From positions 38,215,570 through 38,279,569 of the forward strand of contig OX381705.1 of NCBI GenBank assembly GCA_947462335.1: 64,000 nucleotides of DNA, read 5' to 3'. The number at the start of each line of letters is the position of its first letter. Position 1 is the stretch's first letter. The position numbers and the translations under genes were made by a program. Positions 1 through 8,961 of the stretch are shown here, piece by piece. The DNA is from Harmothoe impar. Lineage: Eukaryota; Annelida; Polychaeta; Phyllodocida; Polynoidae. The notes beneath the pieces are model-generated. The model was given only the letters and a program-made list of their open reading frames with translations, did no database searches and was not told the origin of the DNA.

Positions 1-1207
1 AGTCATATTTCTTGAGACAAGAGAATATACTCAACACAGCTAGTCAAGCCATATAAAACAAACTTGACCATATATCATAAAAAAAAAACAACCTTCAAGA
101 TATACTACTGCACACTAACCATGTTTCATCGAAAACAATTTCTACAACAGGTATCGTATACATACAGATCAACATGAACACTTCTCCTTAAAAAGTTACC
201 AATCTTTCATATAAGAATCTATGGAACTAATAAAGGTGGCAAGCGTCTGACTAATAGTAAACCTTGACCCAACCCGTCTATTTAAATAGACTCACTCGCT
301 ATCTCGCCAGAGTAAAGTTTGAAGGTCAATATTTTTGGAATAAATACACATATAGCGTAGATCCGGTAAATACAATATCGATCAGCCCAAGGTTTTCACC
401 TTATGCTAATCATAGTCACATCAGTGTCCATCTAGTGTCATCTACACAATAGCACAAGTCACATTCTTCTATATCAATGCAACGGTAATAGACCAGATGT
501 ATCATAGCAACACACTTTTCAACTCGGGGAGAGCAAAAACAACATAAGCTGAAAAATAGAATGATCCAGTCCTTCCACTTGAATACAATCCTTCTGAAAG
601 TAATCAACGAGGACCTACGGACCTCCATAACAGAATTTGAACAAACATACCTGTGTTATGCTCACTAGTATCCCCAGCCAATGATTAAACACCACTGGTC
701 CATACATAGCAAAATTTCATTAGGTTTTATCAGGATCCAGTCCTATATACTTTACCAATGGACGGCTAACTTAGAGTGTCACAATCGGCATACAATAATC
801 ATACCTATAGCACATGTCATCAAATCAAATAGAACCCGTATATCAATACTGTCTTATGGCAATAGGTTTCCAACCAATCATAGAACACTCCTTGGTGGTA
901 ATTTCAACAGTTCTTTCCAAAAAGTTACACTTTATACCAAAATATGTCATCAGACCGCAAGAACAGATGAAAGATAATATGGCATCATATCAAAGTCTTT
1001 TTCATAAATATGTGATGATGATCCATTTAAGCAGCTCCAATCATCTTAGTCCTTCATATATATATGTAGGTAGTCATCTCGTGACCAACAATTTCTGTCT
1101 TAAAGCATCATATGGTCAGTGGCGTAATAGCAGTTTCACCACTTTAAAGTTCAAACTTGATGACGACACATGGTAAAGGTCCTATAAATGCTGCAAACTG
1201 GGAATGT
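1..1207. other. AT-rich non-coding stretch downstream of the minus-strand coding block
   Basis: No reading frame here looks like protein and no repeat unit is obvious. It lies 3' of the long minus-strand coding block that ends at 1208, so it could be its 3' untranslated or flanking DNA. I see no convincing minus-strand AATAAA close to the stop codon. Confidence 0.4.
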
Positions 1208-2107
1208 TTATAACTCGCCACTCAGCAATAGTTCTTCGTTTCTGGAAACTGGCGACATACACTCGCTAGATCGGTTACCGCTCACTTCGATAGAAACTTC
1301 CATCTCAGCCCCTAGGTATGGACCGCCAGGGTTGAGTAGATGGACCTGTGTACTCATAGGTACACTTGCCATGGATATAGGAATGTCCAAGGTCGATGGA
1401 CAAAGGTTCACAGACACAGAACCGGTCGTCCCACATAAGTCCACTGGAGGATCCACCATCATGGACTCTTCAAGTTCATACTCAGGAAGCGTAGGCAACT
1501 GACACCGTAAGTCAGCCTCAGCAATTGCATCATTCAGTTCCATCAGTATCTGAACTGCCTCCCTGGTCTCACCCTCAGTGATCTGATAAGGTGACTGACA
1601 GGAAGCAATCTCGAGCACAGGTGTGGAGACAGGTGCAGCGACAGGTGTGGCGACAGTTGTGGCGACAGGCGACCCTGCCTGCAACTCAGTCACCACCAGT
1701 CCAGCAAGGGCAGATACCCCACCTGGAGACATCATCGGCTCCAGAGAAGACACGGTTGTGTCCACCCCCATTGCATTAGGTCGCAACGTCACAGGAGTAG
1801 ACAACACAGCAGTAGTCGACACAGCAGTCGACTCCAATGACACAGATGCCATGGAGGAGGCAGCCACGTAACTACATTCAGCAGCACTCACTCTGTCCTT
1901 CGTAGGTGATGGAGGAGGACCCTCGGGGCTGTTACCAACCCCAGGCTCAGCTCCCTTTCTGGTCACATATGCTTCGCCGTCAAATCCTAAGGGGGAGAGG
2001 GGCCGAACCCCGATCAACCCTGTACACGCTCTCATCGTACCAACTTGACAAAGGGATTTCATAGCAATCTTTGAAAAACTCAGCCAACTCCTCATAATAA
2101 TCATCAT
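1208..2107 (-). CDS. Uncharacterised protein, C-terminal segment (frame 4 of 4)
   Basis: Last frame of the block, effectively used from about 2000 down to the stop at 1208; its first ~35 residues overlap segment 3 and are probably not translated. It is rich in Thr, Ser, Pro and Val, with alternating short motifs of the VATPVAAP type around 1620-1680, then an acidic stretch (ELEESMMVDPP). It looks disordered. The whole block 4851-1208 would give a protein of roughly 1200 residues. No transmembrane segment or signal peptide is visible. Confidence 0.55.
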   Translation of the reverse strand: MMIIMRSWLSFSKIAMKSLCQVGTMRACTGLIGVRPLSPLGFDGEAYVTRKGAEPGVGNSPEGPPPSPTKDRVSAAECSYVAASSMASVSLESTAVSTTAVLSTPVTLRPNAMGVDTTVSSLEPMMSPGGVSALAGLVVTELQAGSPVATTVATPVAAPVSTPVLEIASCQSPYQITEGETREAVQILMELNDAIAEADLRCQLPTLPEYELEESMMVDPPVDLCGTTGSVSVNLCPSTLDIPISMASVPMSTQVHLLNPGGPYLGAEMEVSIEVSGNRSSECMSPVSRNEELLLSGEL

Positions 2108-3425
2108 TCTGCTGAGCCTCTTTCACAAAACTGGCATATTTCTTAGTTAGACCACCAATTTCGTGCTCCAACTTTTCAATTACCTTCTCTTTTAGTACCA
2201 CATCAGACTGGATGGTAGCTAGTTTATGTCCAGCAGTACTGGCCATATCCTTACTACGATCCAGCTTAGTTTTGAGATCATCGATCAAGAATTGACTCTC
2301 CATACAAGATTTTTCACTGGTCAATCTGAGTTCGTCTATAATCTTACTAGAAGTTGCTACTACGTCATTCCTAAGTCCCAACTCTTGTTTGAGGGTTTCA
2401 ATCTCCTCAGCGCTCTTGCCTAGCTCAGACAGGAGTTGTGCTTTCGCAGTCTCCACCTTCTGTAACTCAGCCAGGCGACTTTGTTCTACCGATTCCTCTG
2501 CTTGAGCCCTAGCTCCCTGCAGAGCTAGTTGACAAGCAAAGTCCAGTGTGTCAAATGAACTTTTAAGTCCAGTGACATACTGTTGTTTCAGAATATTCCG
2601 TATATTAATATTCTCAGGGTGATTAATATCACCAGTCAGTGTAGGCAGAGGTACTGCCTCCAGAGACATTCCCTCACCAGATGTGTCCGGTGCTGGAGAA
2701 TCTAATGATAGTCCCCCCATGCAGCTAGACGGAGATGGAACAGAGAACAGTCTAAGACTACCCTCCTGTTTCATCGGCCTGTCCACTCTATCAGATTTAG
2801 CCCTGCCCGTAGGTGGGGTGGATTCTACCCAATCATCCCCATCAGATTGTAGGTCAATCGTCCTATAGACTTGTTTACTGCTAGAGTCTACCTCCCCATG
2901 TACTGACTTCATCTTCCCTGTTACATAACCCTGACTGCCCGTGGAAGAATCTTCCACCTTCATTACCTTTCTTGACAATCCAAGGTCCCCACCAGCCTGA
3001 GAGAGTGCGGTAGGAGGTATTACCTCCTCTCCCACAAAGACACAGTCATCTTCCTCCTCTACAGGAGAAGACAACAGGTCACTTACCATTCTCTCTTCTA
3101 TGGCCTGCCTCGGGCTAACAGCAACCCGTGGTACTTGACCACCAGACCCCTCCTTCCCGATCTCAGTAGATTCCTTACTAAACCCAGAGGAGGACCCTGG
3201 AGTACGTCTCTTAGTCGGGGTAGACCGACCATCAGGCGACGAGTCTGACCCAGCAGAAGCTGGGGACCCACCTGAACCTGTGGTCAGCACTTGTCGCCCG
3301 GTAGCAGGGGCAGGAGTATGTACTCCACCATCCGCTGCCTTACCTGCAGACAAGGTTTTACCTTTGGGAGGAGTGGCCAACTCCGACTTACTGACATAGT
3401 CAGCAGCCTTCTCAGGGAAAGCCAC
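1980..3425 (-). CDS. Uncharacterised protein, segment 3: disordered region and long coiled coil
   Basis: Third frame of the block. The first ~280 residues are Ser/Pro/Gly-rich and probably disordered, with an acidic-hydrophobic stretch (EEDDCVFVGEEVIPP) resembling a SUMO-interacting motif (inference). From about residue 290 to 455 the sequence is heptad-like and rich in Leu, Glu, Lys and Gln, typical of a long coiled coil, which suggests oligomerisation. The frame ends at a TGA near 1980, but the adjacent frame continues smoothly as LGFDGEAYVTRK, so another break lies in the G/C-run-rich stretch around 1990-2020. The join with segment 2 is at the AAAA run near 3430. A disordered-plus-coiled-coil layout also occurs in the gag-like product at 14-16.8 kb, but I see no residue-level similarity between the two. 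Confidence 0.6.
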   Translation of the reverse strand: MAFPEKAADYVSKSELATPPKGKTLSAGKAADGGVHTPAPATGRQVLTTGSGGSPASAGSDSSPDGRSTPTKRRTPGSSSGFSKESTEIGKEGSGGQVPRVAVSPRQAIEERMVSDLLSSPVEEEDDCVFVGEEVIPPTALSQAGGDLGLSRKVMKVEDSSTGSQGYVTGKMKSVHGEVDSSSKQVYRTIDLQSDGDDWVESTPPTGRAKSDRVDRPMKQEGSLRLFSVPSPSSCMGGLSLDSPAPDTSGEGMSLEAVPLPTLTGDINHPENINIRNILKQQYVTGLKSSFDTLDFACQLALQGARAQAEESVEQSRLAELQKVETAKAQLLSELGKSAEEIETLKQELGLRNDVVATSSKIIDELRLTSEKSCMESQFLIDDLKTKLDRSKDMASTAGHKLATIQSDVVLKEKVIEKLEHEIGGLTKKYASFVKEAQQNDDYYEELAEFFKDCYEIPLSSWYDESVYRVDRGSAPLPLRI

Positions 3426-3994
3426 AACCTTTTCGGGTTATGGTTGAACACTAGGGTGCAAGCCAAACCCTGTGGTGTCCTTACACACTTCTCTCTATCC
3501 GTGAGCCCTAATGACTCCGGAGACATCTCTAGAACGTCTAAGTTGGCCATAGCCAACTCGGCCTTCATGTGGTGAACATCCATCAGGTGTCTGACCATAC
3601 AACCCTTCCGAGAAGTGCTAAACGGCTCATTCCCATTCAGACACCTGGCCGACTGATTACACTTGCTCCTGCACTGCCACATCATTTTGGAGTGCCCGTG
3701 GAACTCCACCAAATGACGTGCAAACTGGTACAAGTCTAAATACTCTGCAATTGGGCTTCTGTCCATGCAGTCATTGAAAGGACACTGTCCAGAACCTACT
3801 CTCCACCCCCTCCCGGGTTTATAGGTCGGCATACCCGGTGGAACAAATGTCATCCACGCCCATTTAAGGCGGTCTCTGTCCTCATTGGAGAGGTCAGCAG
3901 CCCTATATGTCCCCATACTCTGTTTTATAACCTCATCCCAGAATTTGTAAGCCTGGTGAGCGCCTGAACTGGCAGTCTCGAGCCAAAATTCCAT
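3284..3994 (-). CDS. Uncharacterised protein, segment 2 with two C2H2-like zinc fingers
   Basis: Continues the block that starts at 4851. Two tandem finger-like motifs share an unusual long spacing: C-x4-C-x17-H-x4-H (CPFNDC ... HLVEFH) and C-x5-C-x17-H-x4-H (CNQSARC ... HLMDVH). A classical C2H2 finger has x2-4 and x12, so these are non-classical, but the repeated x17 and x4 spacings argue for a real domain rather than chance. The frame is open upstream to about 4080, where it takes over from segment 1. After ...FNHNPK, near 3430, it becomes low-quality translation and the next frame (VVAFPEKAADY...) takes over at an AAAA run, so the tail from ~3430 to 3284 is probably not translated in this frame. 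Function unknown; a nucleic-acid or protein-binding role would be inference. Confidence 0.6.
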   Translation of the reverse strand: MEFWLETASSGAHQAYKFWDEVIKQSMGTYRAADLSNEDRDRLKWAWMTFVPPGMPTYKPGRGWRVGSGQCPFNDCMDRSPIAEYLDLYQFARHLVEFHGHSKMMWQCRSKCNQSARCLNGNEPFSTSRKGCMVRHLMDVHHMKAELAMANLDVLEMSPESLGLTDREKCVRTPQGLACTLVFNHNPKRLWLSLRRLLTMSVSRSWPLLPKVKPCLQVRQRMVEYILLPLLPGDKC

Positions 3995-4020
3995 GTCCCT
4001 TTCCTTATCCTCATAGGAGG

Positions 4021-4851
4021 CTAACCTAGCGCGGTTCCCATCCTCCTTAATGATCGCCCTATGAAGGGTTGGGATTTGGAGTTGTAAGACGGAGCCCTAT
4101 ACAACTTAGTACACTTCCTCTCATTGAATTTGTCCAACTGTTGAACAAAAGCTCCCCGGCATAACTTACTCCCTGGAATCACCTCCCCCATATCATACTT
4201 CTCAAATTTGGCCGCCAGATGCATAACTGCCATCTTAGGAATGATTTCCGGAGTAGCATGTTTAGGAGCAGTCCAGTCGGGCACAAATTTCCTGTGCACC
4301 GGGTATTGACCGTCCCCACGGTCATACGACATCTGACCCCAATCTGCACCCACCCGAGCGTCACTAACCGGCTTCACCGGTATCCCGGGCAAGTTCGGGT
4401 CAGGCCGGGTCACACCCGTACCCGGAGGTGACGTAACATTCCCCACTTGGAACAACGGGAATCCCCCAGCCTCAAGACCTCTTATTATCCCTGGGCCCGA
4501 AACGAACCCCCTAGCTTGCGCCGTCGAGAGTCCCTTACTCTTTAGGAGTTGTATATGATCTCCTCTTGCCAGGAGATGTAGCATATTCTTAACTTTCTCA
4601 TCCTGTCTTATCTCAGTGATCTTATTACCATTACGGCGTTTCACCCCCCTATTCTTCATTCTCTTAGGGGCCTGAAAGACGAATTTTGGCAATTCCGCCT
4701 TATCTATGCCTTTCGGTAAGCTAAAATCAACCGGAGCAGTAGACTCCAGGTCACCTAAAGCTATTAGTTCTTTGTCGTCCTGCGACAGAGGGGTAACCTC
4801 CGCCGAGCGACTCCTCCTGAAGGAGTTGCCCGACGGATAGCCATCCGCCAT
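4021..4851 (-). CDS. Uncharacterised protein, N-terminal segment (frame 1 of 4)
   Basis: I do not recognise this family. The likely start is the ATG at 4851-4849 (MADGYPSGN..., G at +4); the same frame is open a little further upstream without an ATG. The segment has a basic patch (KRMKNRGVKRRNGNK), suggestive of nucleic-acid binding or nuclear import, then a Gly/Pro-rich middle and a mixed alpha/beta-like region. Its frame stops at 4021, but the neighbouring frame is open from about 4080 and continues with acidic-basic helical sequence, so the protein appears to change frame near an AAA run around 4078. The following segments lie at 3284-3994, 1980-3425 and 1208-2107. Composition is coding-like throughout. 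It could be an ORF1/gag-like product of a mobile element or a lineage-specific host gene. Confidence 0.6.
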   Translation of the reverse strand: MADGYPSGNSFRRSRSAEVTPLSQDDKELIALGDLESTAPVDFSLPKGIDKAELPKFVFQAPKRMKNRGVKRRNGNKITEIRQDEKVKNMLHLLARGDHIQLLKSKGLSTAQARGFVSGPGIIRGLEAGGFPLFQVGNVTSPPGTGVTRPDPNLPGIPVKPVSDARVGADWGQMSYDRGDGQYPVHRKFVPDWTAPKHATPEIIPKMAVMHLAAKFEKYDMGEVIPGSKLCRGAFVQQLDKFNERKCTKLYRAPSYNSKSQPFIGRSLRRMGTALG

Positions 4852-4887
4852 GATAACACACACAGAGGGCGGCCCAGAGGAGCCCAC

Positions 4888-5470
4888 TCTAATATGAGCT
4901 TACACGGGTAGAAAACCAGGAAATTGTTACAAAAGTGTCCTCCTGTACTACCTCACTAAGTGTCTCCTCTCTCCCTCCCACGTGGAGCAGTCTAGATGTG
5001 CTAACCGCTGTTAAAAATAAGAGGAGAGAGGTGCCTTCGCATCCACCCTCTCCAAACTCATTTGCATGACTGACGCTTTCCGTGCCAAACCAGCATGCGT
5101 GCGCATCCAGGCGCAAAGGATCATGGGTATCGGATAGCCTTTTTCGGCAAAGTTATCCGTTGTTATCCGTTACTATCCGAAAAAAAAGCGGCTGGAGAAG
5201 TTTACTGCGTAGTAGTCGCCACCTTCGCCGAAGAATCTCGGATACTGTTTCTACACATAGTTTTGAGTAATAATACTCGTCTAGTTCTTACGATCTGTAT
5301 TAATTGCAGCGTAGGAATATATTTTAGTAGAACATACAGGGCTGGGCAGCTGTCGCAATGTCGCAAAAAATGTGCGACAGGGGCCTTAAAAAATGCGACA
5401 GGGACATCAGGGAGAGTCTGGGATTTCTTAAAATTGAAATAATTTTGGAAATATTCCAATCAGTTTTATT
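4888..5470. other. Upstream flank of the minus-strand block; TTATCCG repeats
   Basis: No gene seen. It should contain the promoter or 5' leader of the 4851-1208 block, but I find no clear TATA box or LTR terminus. Around 5150-5182 the short word TATCCG recurs (TTATCCGTTGTTATCCG), a small direct repeat of unknown meaning. Confidence 0.3.
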
Positions 5471-6170
5471 TTAATAGATTTCCTCTCCAAGTGTTCCCAG
5501 TACAATACTCCCCCTAAACCCCTCAGCAAACACCCATCTATTATAAATAATAGTTTTTCAAAATTTTCTCGGATCTATGCACTCACAAACCCCAATCTCA
5601 AGGTGGATTTCCAAACTTTTCCTGGACCAATATGCTCACAGAATGTACCAATCTGCCCACAGAATGTACCAATCTGAAAGTAAAAGGCCCATATTCTTTG
5701 CAACATGCCCAAAAACATAAATCTAGAAGTAAATTTTCTTGAATTTCTTGGAAGATACGGTAGTCTCACGATCCCCTCAACCAATATGGACCAATATGCC
5801 CCCAAAACACCACAAAATGCACCAATCTAAATGTCGATTTTCAAAATTTTCCTGGAGCAACATGCTTCCAAAATGATCAGAAGGCATGGTGAAATTTCTA
5901 GATTTTCCTGGAACAACATGCTCCCCAAACCATCATTAAAACATCTATCTCAAAGGTATAAGTTTCAAATCTTGGCTGAGCAGTATCCTCCCAAACCCCT
6001 CATTCTAAAAATAGAAGTTTTCCTGGATCCACATGCCCCCAAAAGTACTTAGAAAACACCAATCTAAAGGTAGAATTTCAACATTTTCTGAGAGCAATAA
6101 TTCTAAATAGGGAGGAATGTGCCTAAAACAGAATGCACAAATCTTAAGGCAGAATTAGAGAATTCCCTGT
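5471..6170. repeat. Diverged tandem repeat, units of roughly 70-80 bp
   Basis: The phrases CACCAATCTAAAGGTAGA, TTTTCCTGGA and CAACATGCTCCC recur in the same order about seven or eight times with heavy divergence and indels. A related but poorer stretch is seen again near 7300-7390. This is an old tandem array; no coding is evident. Confidence 0.6.
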
Positions 6171-6316
6171 CTATACGAAATCCTGCCGGACACCGGCTAT
6201 AGCCGGCAAAAAGCCTGCCGGGCCGGCAGAAACGTGGCTACTGCCCGCCCAAGTAACTGGCTGTCATCTGCAAGTCGTTGCCTACATGCCAGTTTTTACG
6301 GCTTGTAAATAGGACC

Positions 6317-7305
6317 AGTATTAAGGTTTTTACAGCATAAAATAGAAAGCATGAATATTTTCTGTAATTTTCATTATTCATTATCACTATTATTGTGAAA
6401 AGTTGCCTTTCATTTGATTTTTGAATAATAAGATAGTACTCCAATATCCGGGCCTGCAAAAAATAAGCCGGGCCTGCAAATTAAAATATCTGCAGGACCG
6501 AATGTCCTGCATGGTGAAAATGTTTTCGAATAGACTGAATTCCTTTTTTTAAATTTAAATTTTTTTTTATTTAGCCATCATACCGTACAACATGGTCTTC
6601 CGGGACTAATTTTCTGACTCACCCGTATGAATTGCTAAATTAGAGTTCCTATTAGCCATGTGCCCTGAAGCCGTATTAAGGTTTTTACAGCATAAAATAG
6701 AAAGCATGAATATTTTCTGTAATTTTCATTATTCATTATCACTATTATTGTGAAAAGTTGCCTTTCATTTGATTTTTGAATAATAAGATAGTACTCCAAT
6801 ATCCGGGCCTGCAAAAAATAAGCCGGGCCTGCAAATTAAAATATCTGCAGGACCGAATGTCCTGCATGGTGAAAATGTTTTCGAATAGACTGAATTCCTT
6901 TTTTTAAATTTAAATTTGCTAAATTAGAGTTCCTATTAGCCATGTGCCCTGAAGCCGTATTAAGGTTTTTACAGCATAAAATAGAAAGCATGAATATTTT
7001 CTGTAATTTTCATTATTCATTATCACTATTATTGTGAAAAGTTGCCTTTCATTTGATTTTTGAATAATAAGATAGTACTCCAATATCCGGGCCTGCAAAA
7101 AATAAGCCGGGCCTGCAAATTAAAATATCTGCAGGACCGAATGTCCTGCATGGTGAAAATGTTTTCGAATAGACTGAATTCCTTTTTTTAAATTTAATTT
7201 TTTTTTTATTTAGCCATCATACCGTACAACATGGTCTTCCGGGACTAATTTTCTGACTCACCCGTATGAATTGCTAAATTAGAGTTCCTATTAGCCATGT
7301 GCCCT
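6317..7305. repeat. Three tandem copies of a ~355-bp unit
   Basis: TATTAAGGTTTTTACAGC begins a unit at 6319, 6674 and 6958. Units 1 and 3 are nearly identical over ~355 bp; unit 2 lacks ~71 bp (the segment with TTTAGCCATCATACCGTAC). Near-identity of the copies implies recent duplication or a collapsed/misassembled locus. Each unit contains GC-rich words CCGGGCCTGC and CTGCAGGACCG. Confidence 0.85.
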
Positions 7306-7685
7306 GAAAGTGACAAACCCCTCAGAGCACACACCAAACTAAAGACAGAAAGCAAAATTCTTTTTTATTACACACCTGAAATTCACGTCAAGAAGATGTT
7401 GTTTTTTTCTGTTTTTTTTGGTGGTTTTTTTTTTTGGGGGGGGGGGGGCACACCACACACACGTCTAGTCAATGTGGATCCGTATGAACTACTTTGCTCC
7501 AAAGATTCCTAGGTTTGCTCCACCATATCACAACATGCCCAGCCCTGACATAAGAAAATAATACGTGTCAAAGTAAATCTTTTTGTGATCCGAATAAATT
7601 CGGAAAAACTTTTGAGTTTCTTCCTAGTATCTCCAGGCTGTATTCCCAACACAGCCATAATACCAAAAACCTCCCAATAGGATAG
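7306..7685. other. Low-complexity T/G tract and unassigned sequence
   Basis: Contains a poly-T then poly-G run at about 7410-7448 and a small palindrome, TCCGAATAAATTCGGA, near 7597. No gene is seen. Confidence 0.4.
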
Positions 7686-8620
7686 GGCTCACTCTCACCA
7701 AATCAGTGCAACTAAAAAAGTGACGTACATGATCGGTGGACGTACATGATCGGCGGCCGTACATGATCGGAAAACTACAATATCCCCCTAAGGCCCCCTT
7801 TACTCCACTATTTAACTTATATAACTATACCTACTGGCTGTAATGTAGTCTTGGGAAGTTTATTAGGAAAAAATAACTCCCTAAATATTAATAGGGGCCA
7901 AAGAGGGGGGATCAATGTACAACCGATCATGTACGTCACATGACGTACATGATCGGTTTGGAATGTCATGTAAAATTTTCTTATTACCCACTGCTTTACA
8001 TGTCTATGATTATACACATTTAGACCTACATCATATGTACACCTTGCTAGGATTGATTTATGTTTTAAACATGGTCAGAAATGGGTCAAAATGAGGGTGG
8101 ATCAATGTACAACCGATCATGTACGTCACATGACGTACATGATCGGTATTGAAATGTCAATTAAAATTATCTTAATAGTCGCATCTAGACATTTCTAACA
8201 TATTACATTCAAGACACACATCATATGTACACCCTGGTAAGGTTTATTTATGTTTTGTCATGGTAGGAAAGGGTAAGGCAGCCAATAAATCACCGATCAT
8301 GTACGTCATCGATCATGTACGTCACATGACGTACATGATCGGTATTGAAATGTCAATTAAAACCATCTTGATAGTCGCATCTAGACATTTCTAACATAGA
8401 ACATGTCAAGACACACACCATATGCACACCTTGGTAAGATATATTTATGTTTTAACATGGTCAGAAAGGGTAGGGCAGTCAATAACTCCCGATCATGTAC
8501 GTCACCGATCATGTACGTCACCGATCATGTACGTCACCGATCATGTACGTCACCGATCATGTACGTCCGCCGATCATGTACATCCAAATAATAGTTGCAT
8601 CGATCTGGTGAGAGTGAGCC
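7686..8620. mobile_element. Foldback-type element with palindromic CGATCATGTACGTCA boxes
   Basis: The ends are imperfect inverted repeats: GGCTCACTCTCACCAAATCA at 7686 matches the reverse complement of the right end (GGCTCACTCTCACCAGATCG), followed on both sides by TGCAACTA. Inside, units of about 190 bp start near 7919, 8109, 8300 and 8489. Each carries the 15-bp box CGATCATGTACGTCA, usually as a head-to-head pair around CATG. The left edge has three boxes in one orientation (7725-7771) and the right edge about six in the other (8490-8580), so the element as a whole is inverted. It has no coding capacity and no clear target duplication. Family not recognised; probably a non-autonomous DNA element. 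Confidence 0.75.
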
Positions 8621-8940
8621 ATTACTCTGTTAATCCCAAAAAAATTACCGACTTAGTTCTGTGGGTTTCAATCCGAAACTGTCACGACTAGTACTAAATT
8701 GGAAACCAACTCACAGATTACAGCATGTAAACATTCAAAACTAACTTTAGTAAAGCAAAATGTTGGGAACCCCAATGCCACCTACTGGTTAATTTCACCA
8801 TTATTCCAGTCACAACAATTACAAAAAGAAATCCGGTATTTCTCGTTATGTTTTTTCGACAATCAGCACCAGTTACGCAACTACAGGGGTTTTCTGGATA
8901 AGTCCTTGGAGACCCGAACAACTCCGGGTAACCACAACAA
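8621..8940. other. Unassigned AT-rich sequence next to the retrotransposon 3' end
   Basis: This stretch occupies the place where a 3' LTR would be expected. It ends ...CCACAACA at 8939, just outside the polypurine tract, but its sequence does not match the LTR at 16909-17630 beyond a few terminal bases. No gene is seen. Confidence 0.4.
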
Positions 8941-8961
8941 ACCAACCCGGCCCCGCCCTCT

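Noticed and set aside
8490..8580. Six tandem CGATCATGTACGTCA copies that look CRISPR-like
   Set aside because: The copies are contiguous with 0-2 bp between them and no unique spacers, and the context is eukaryotic.
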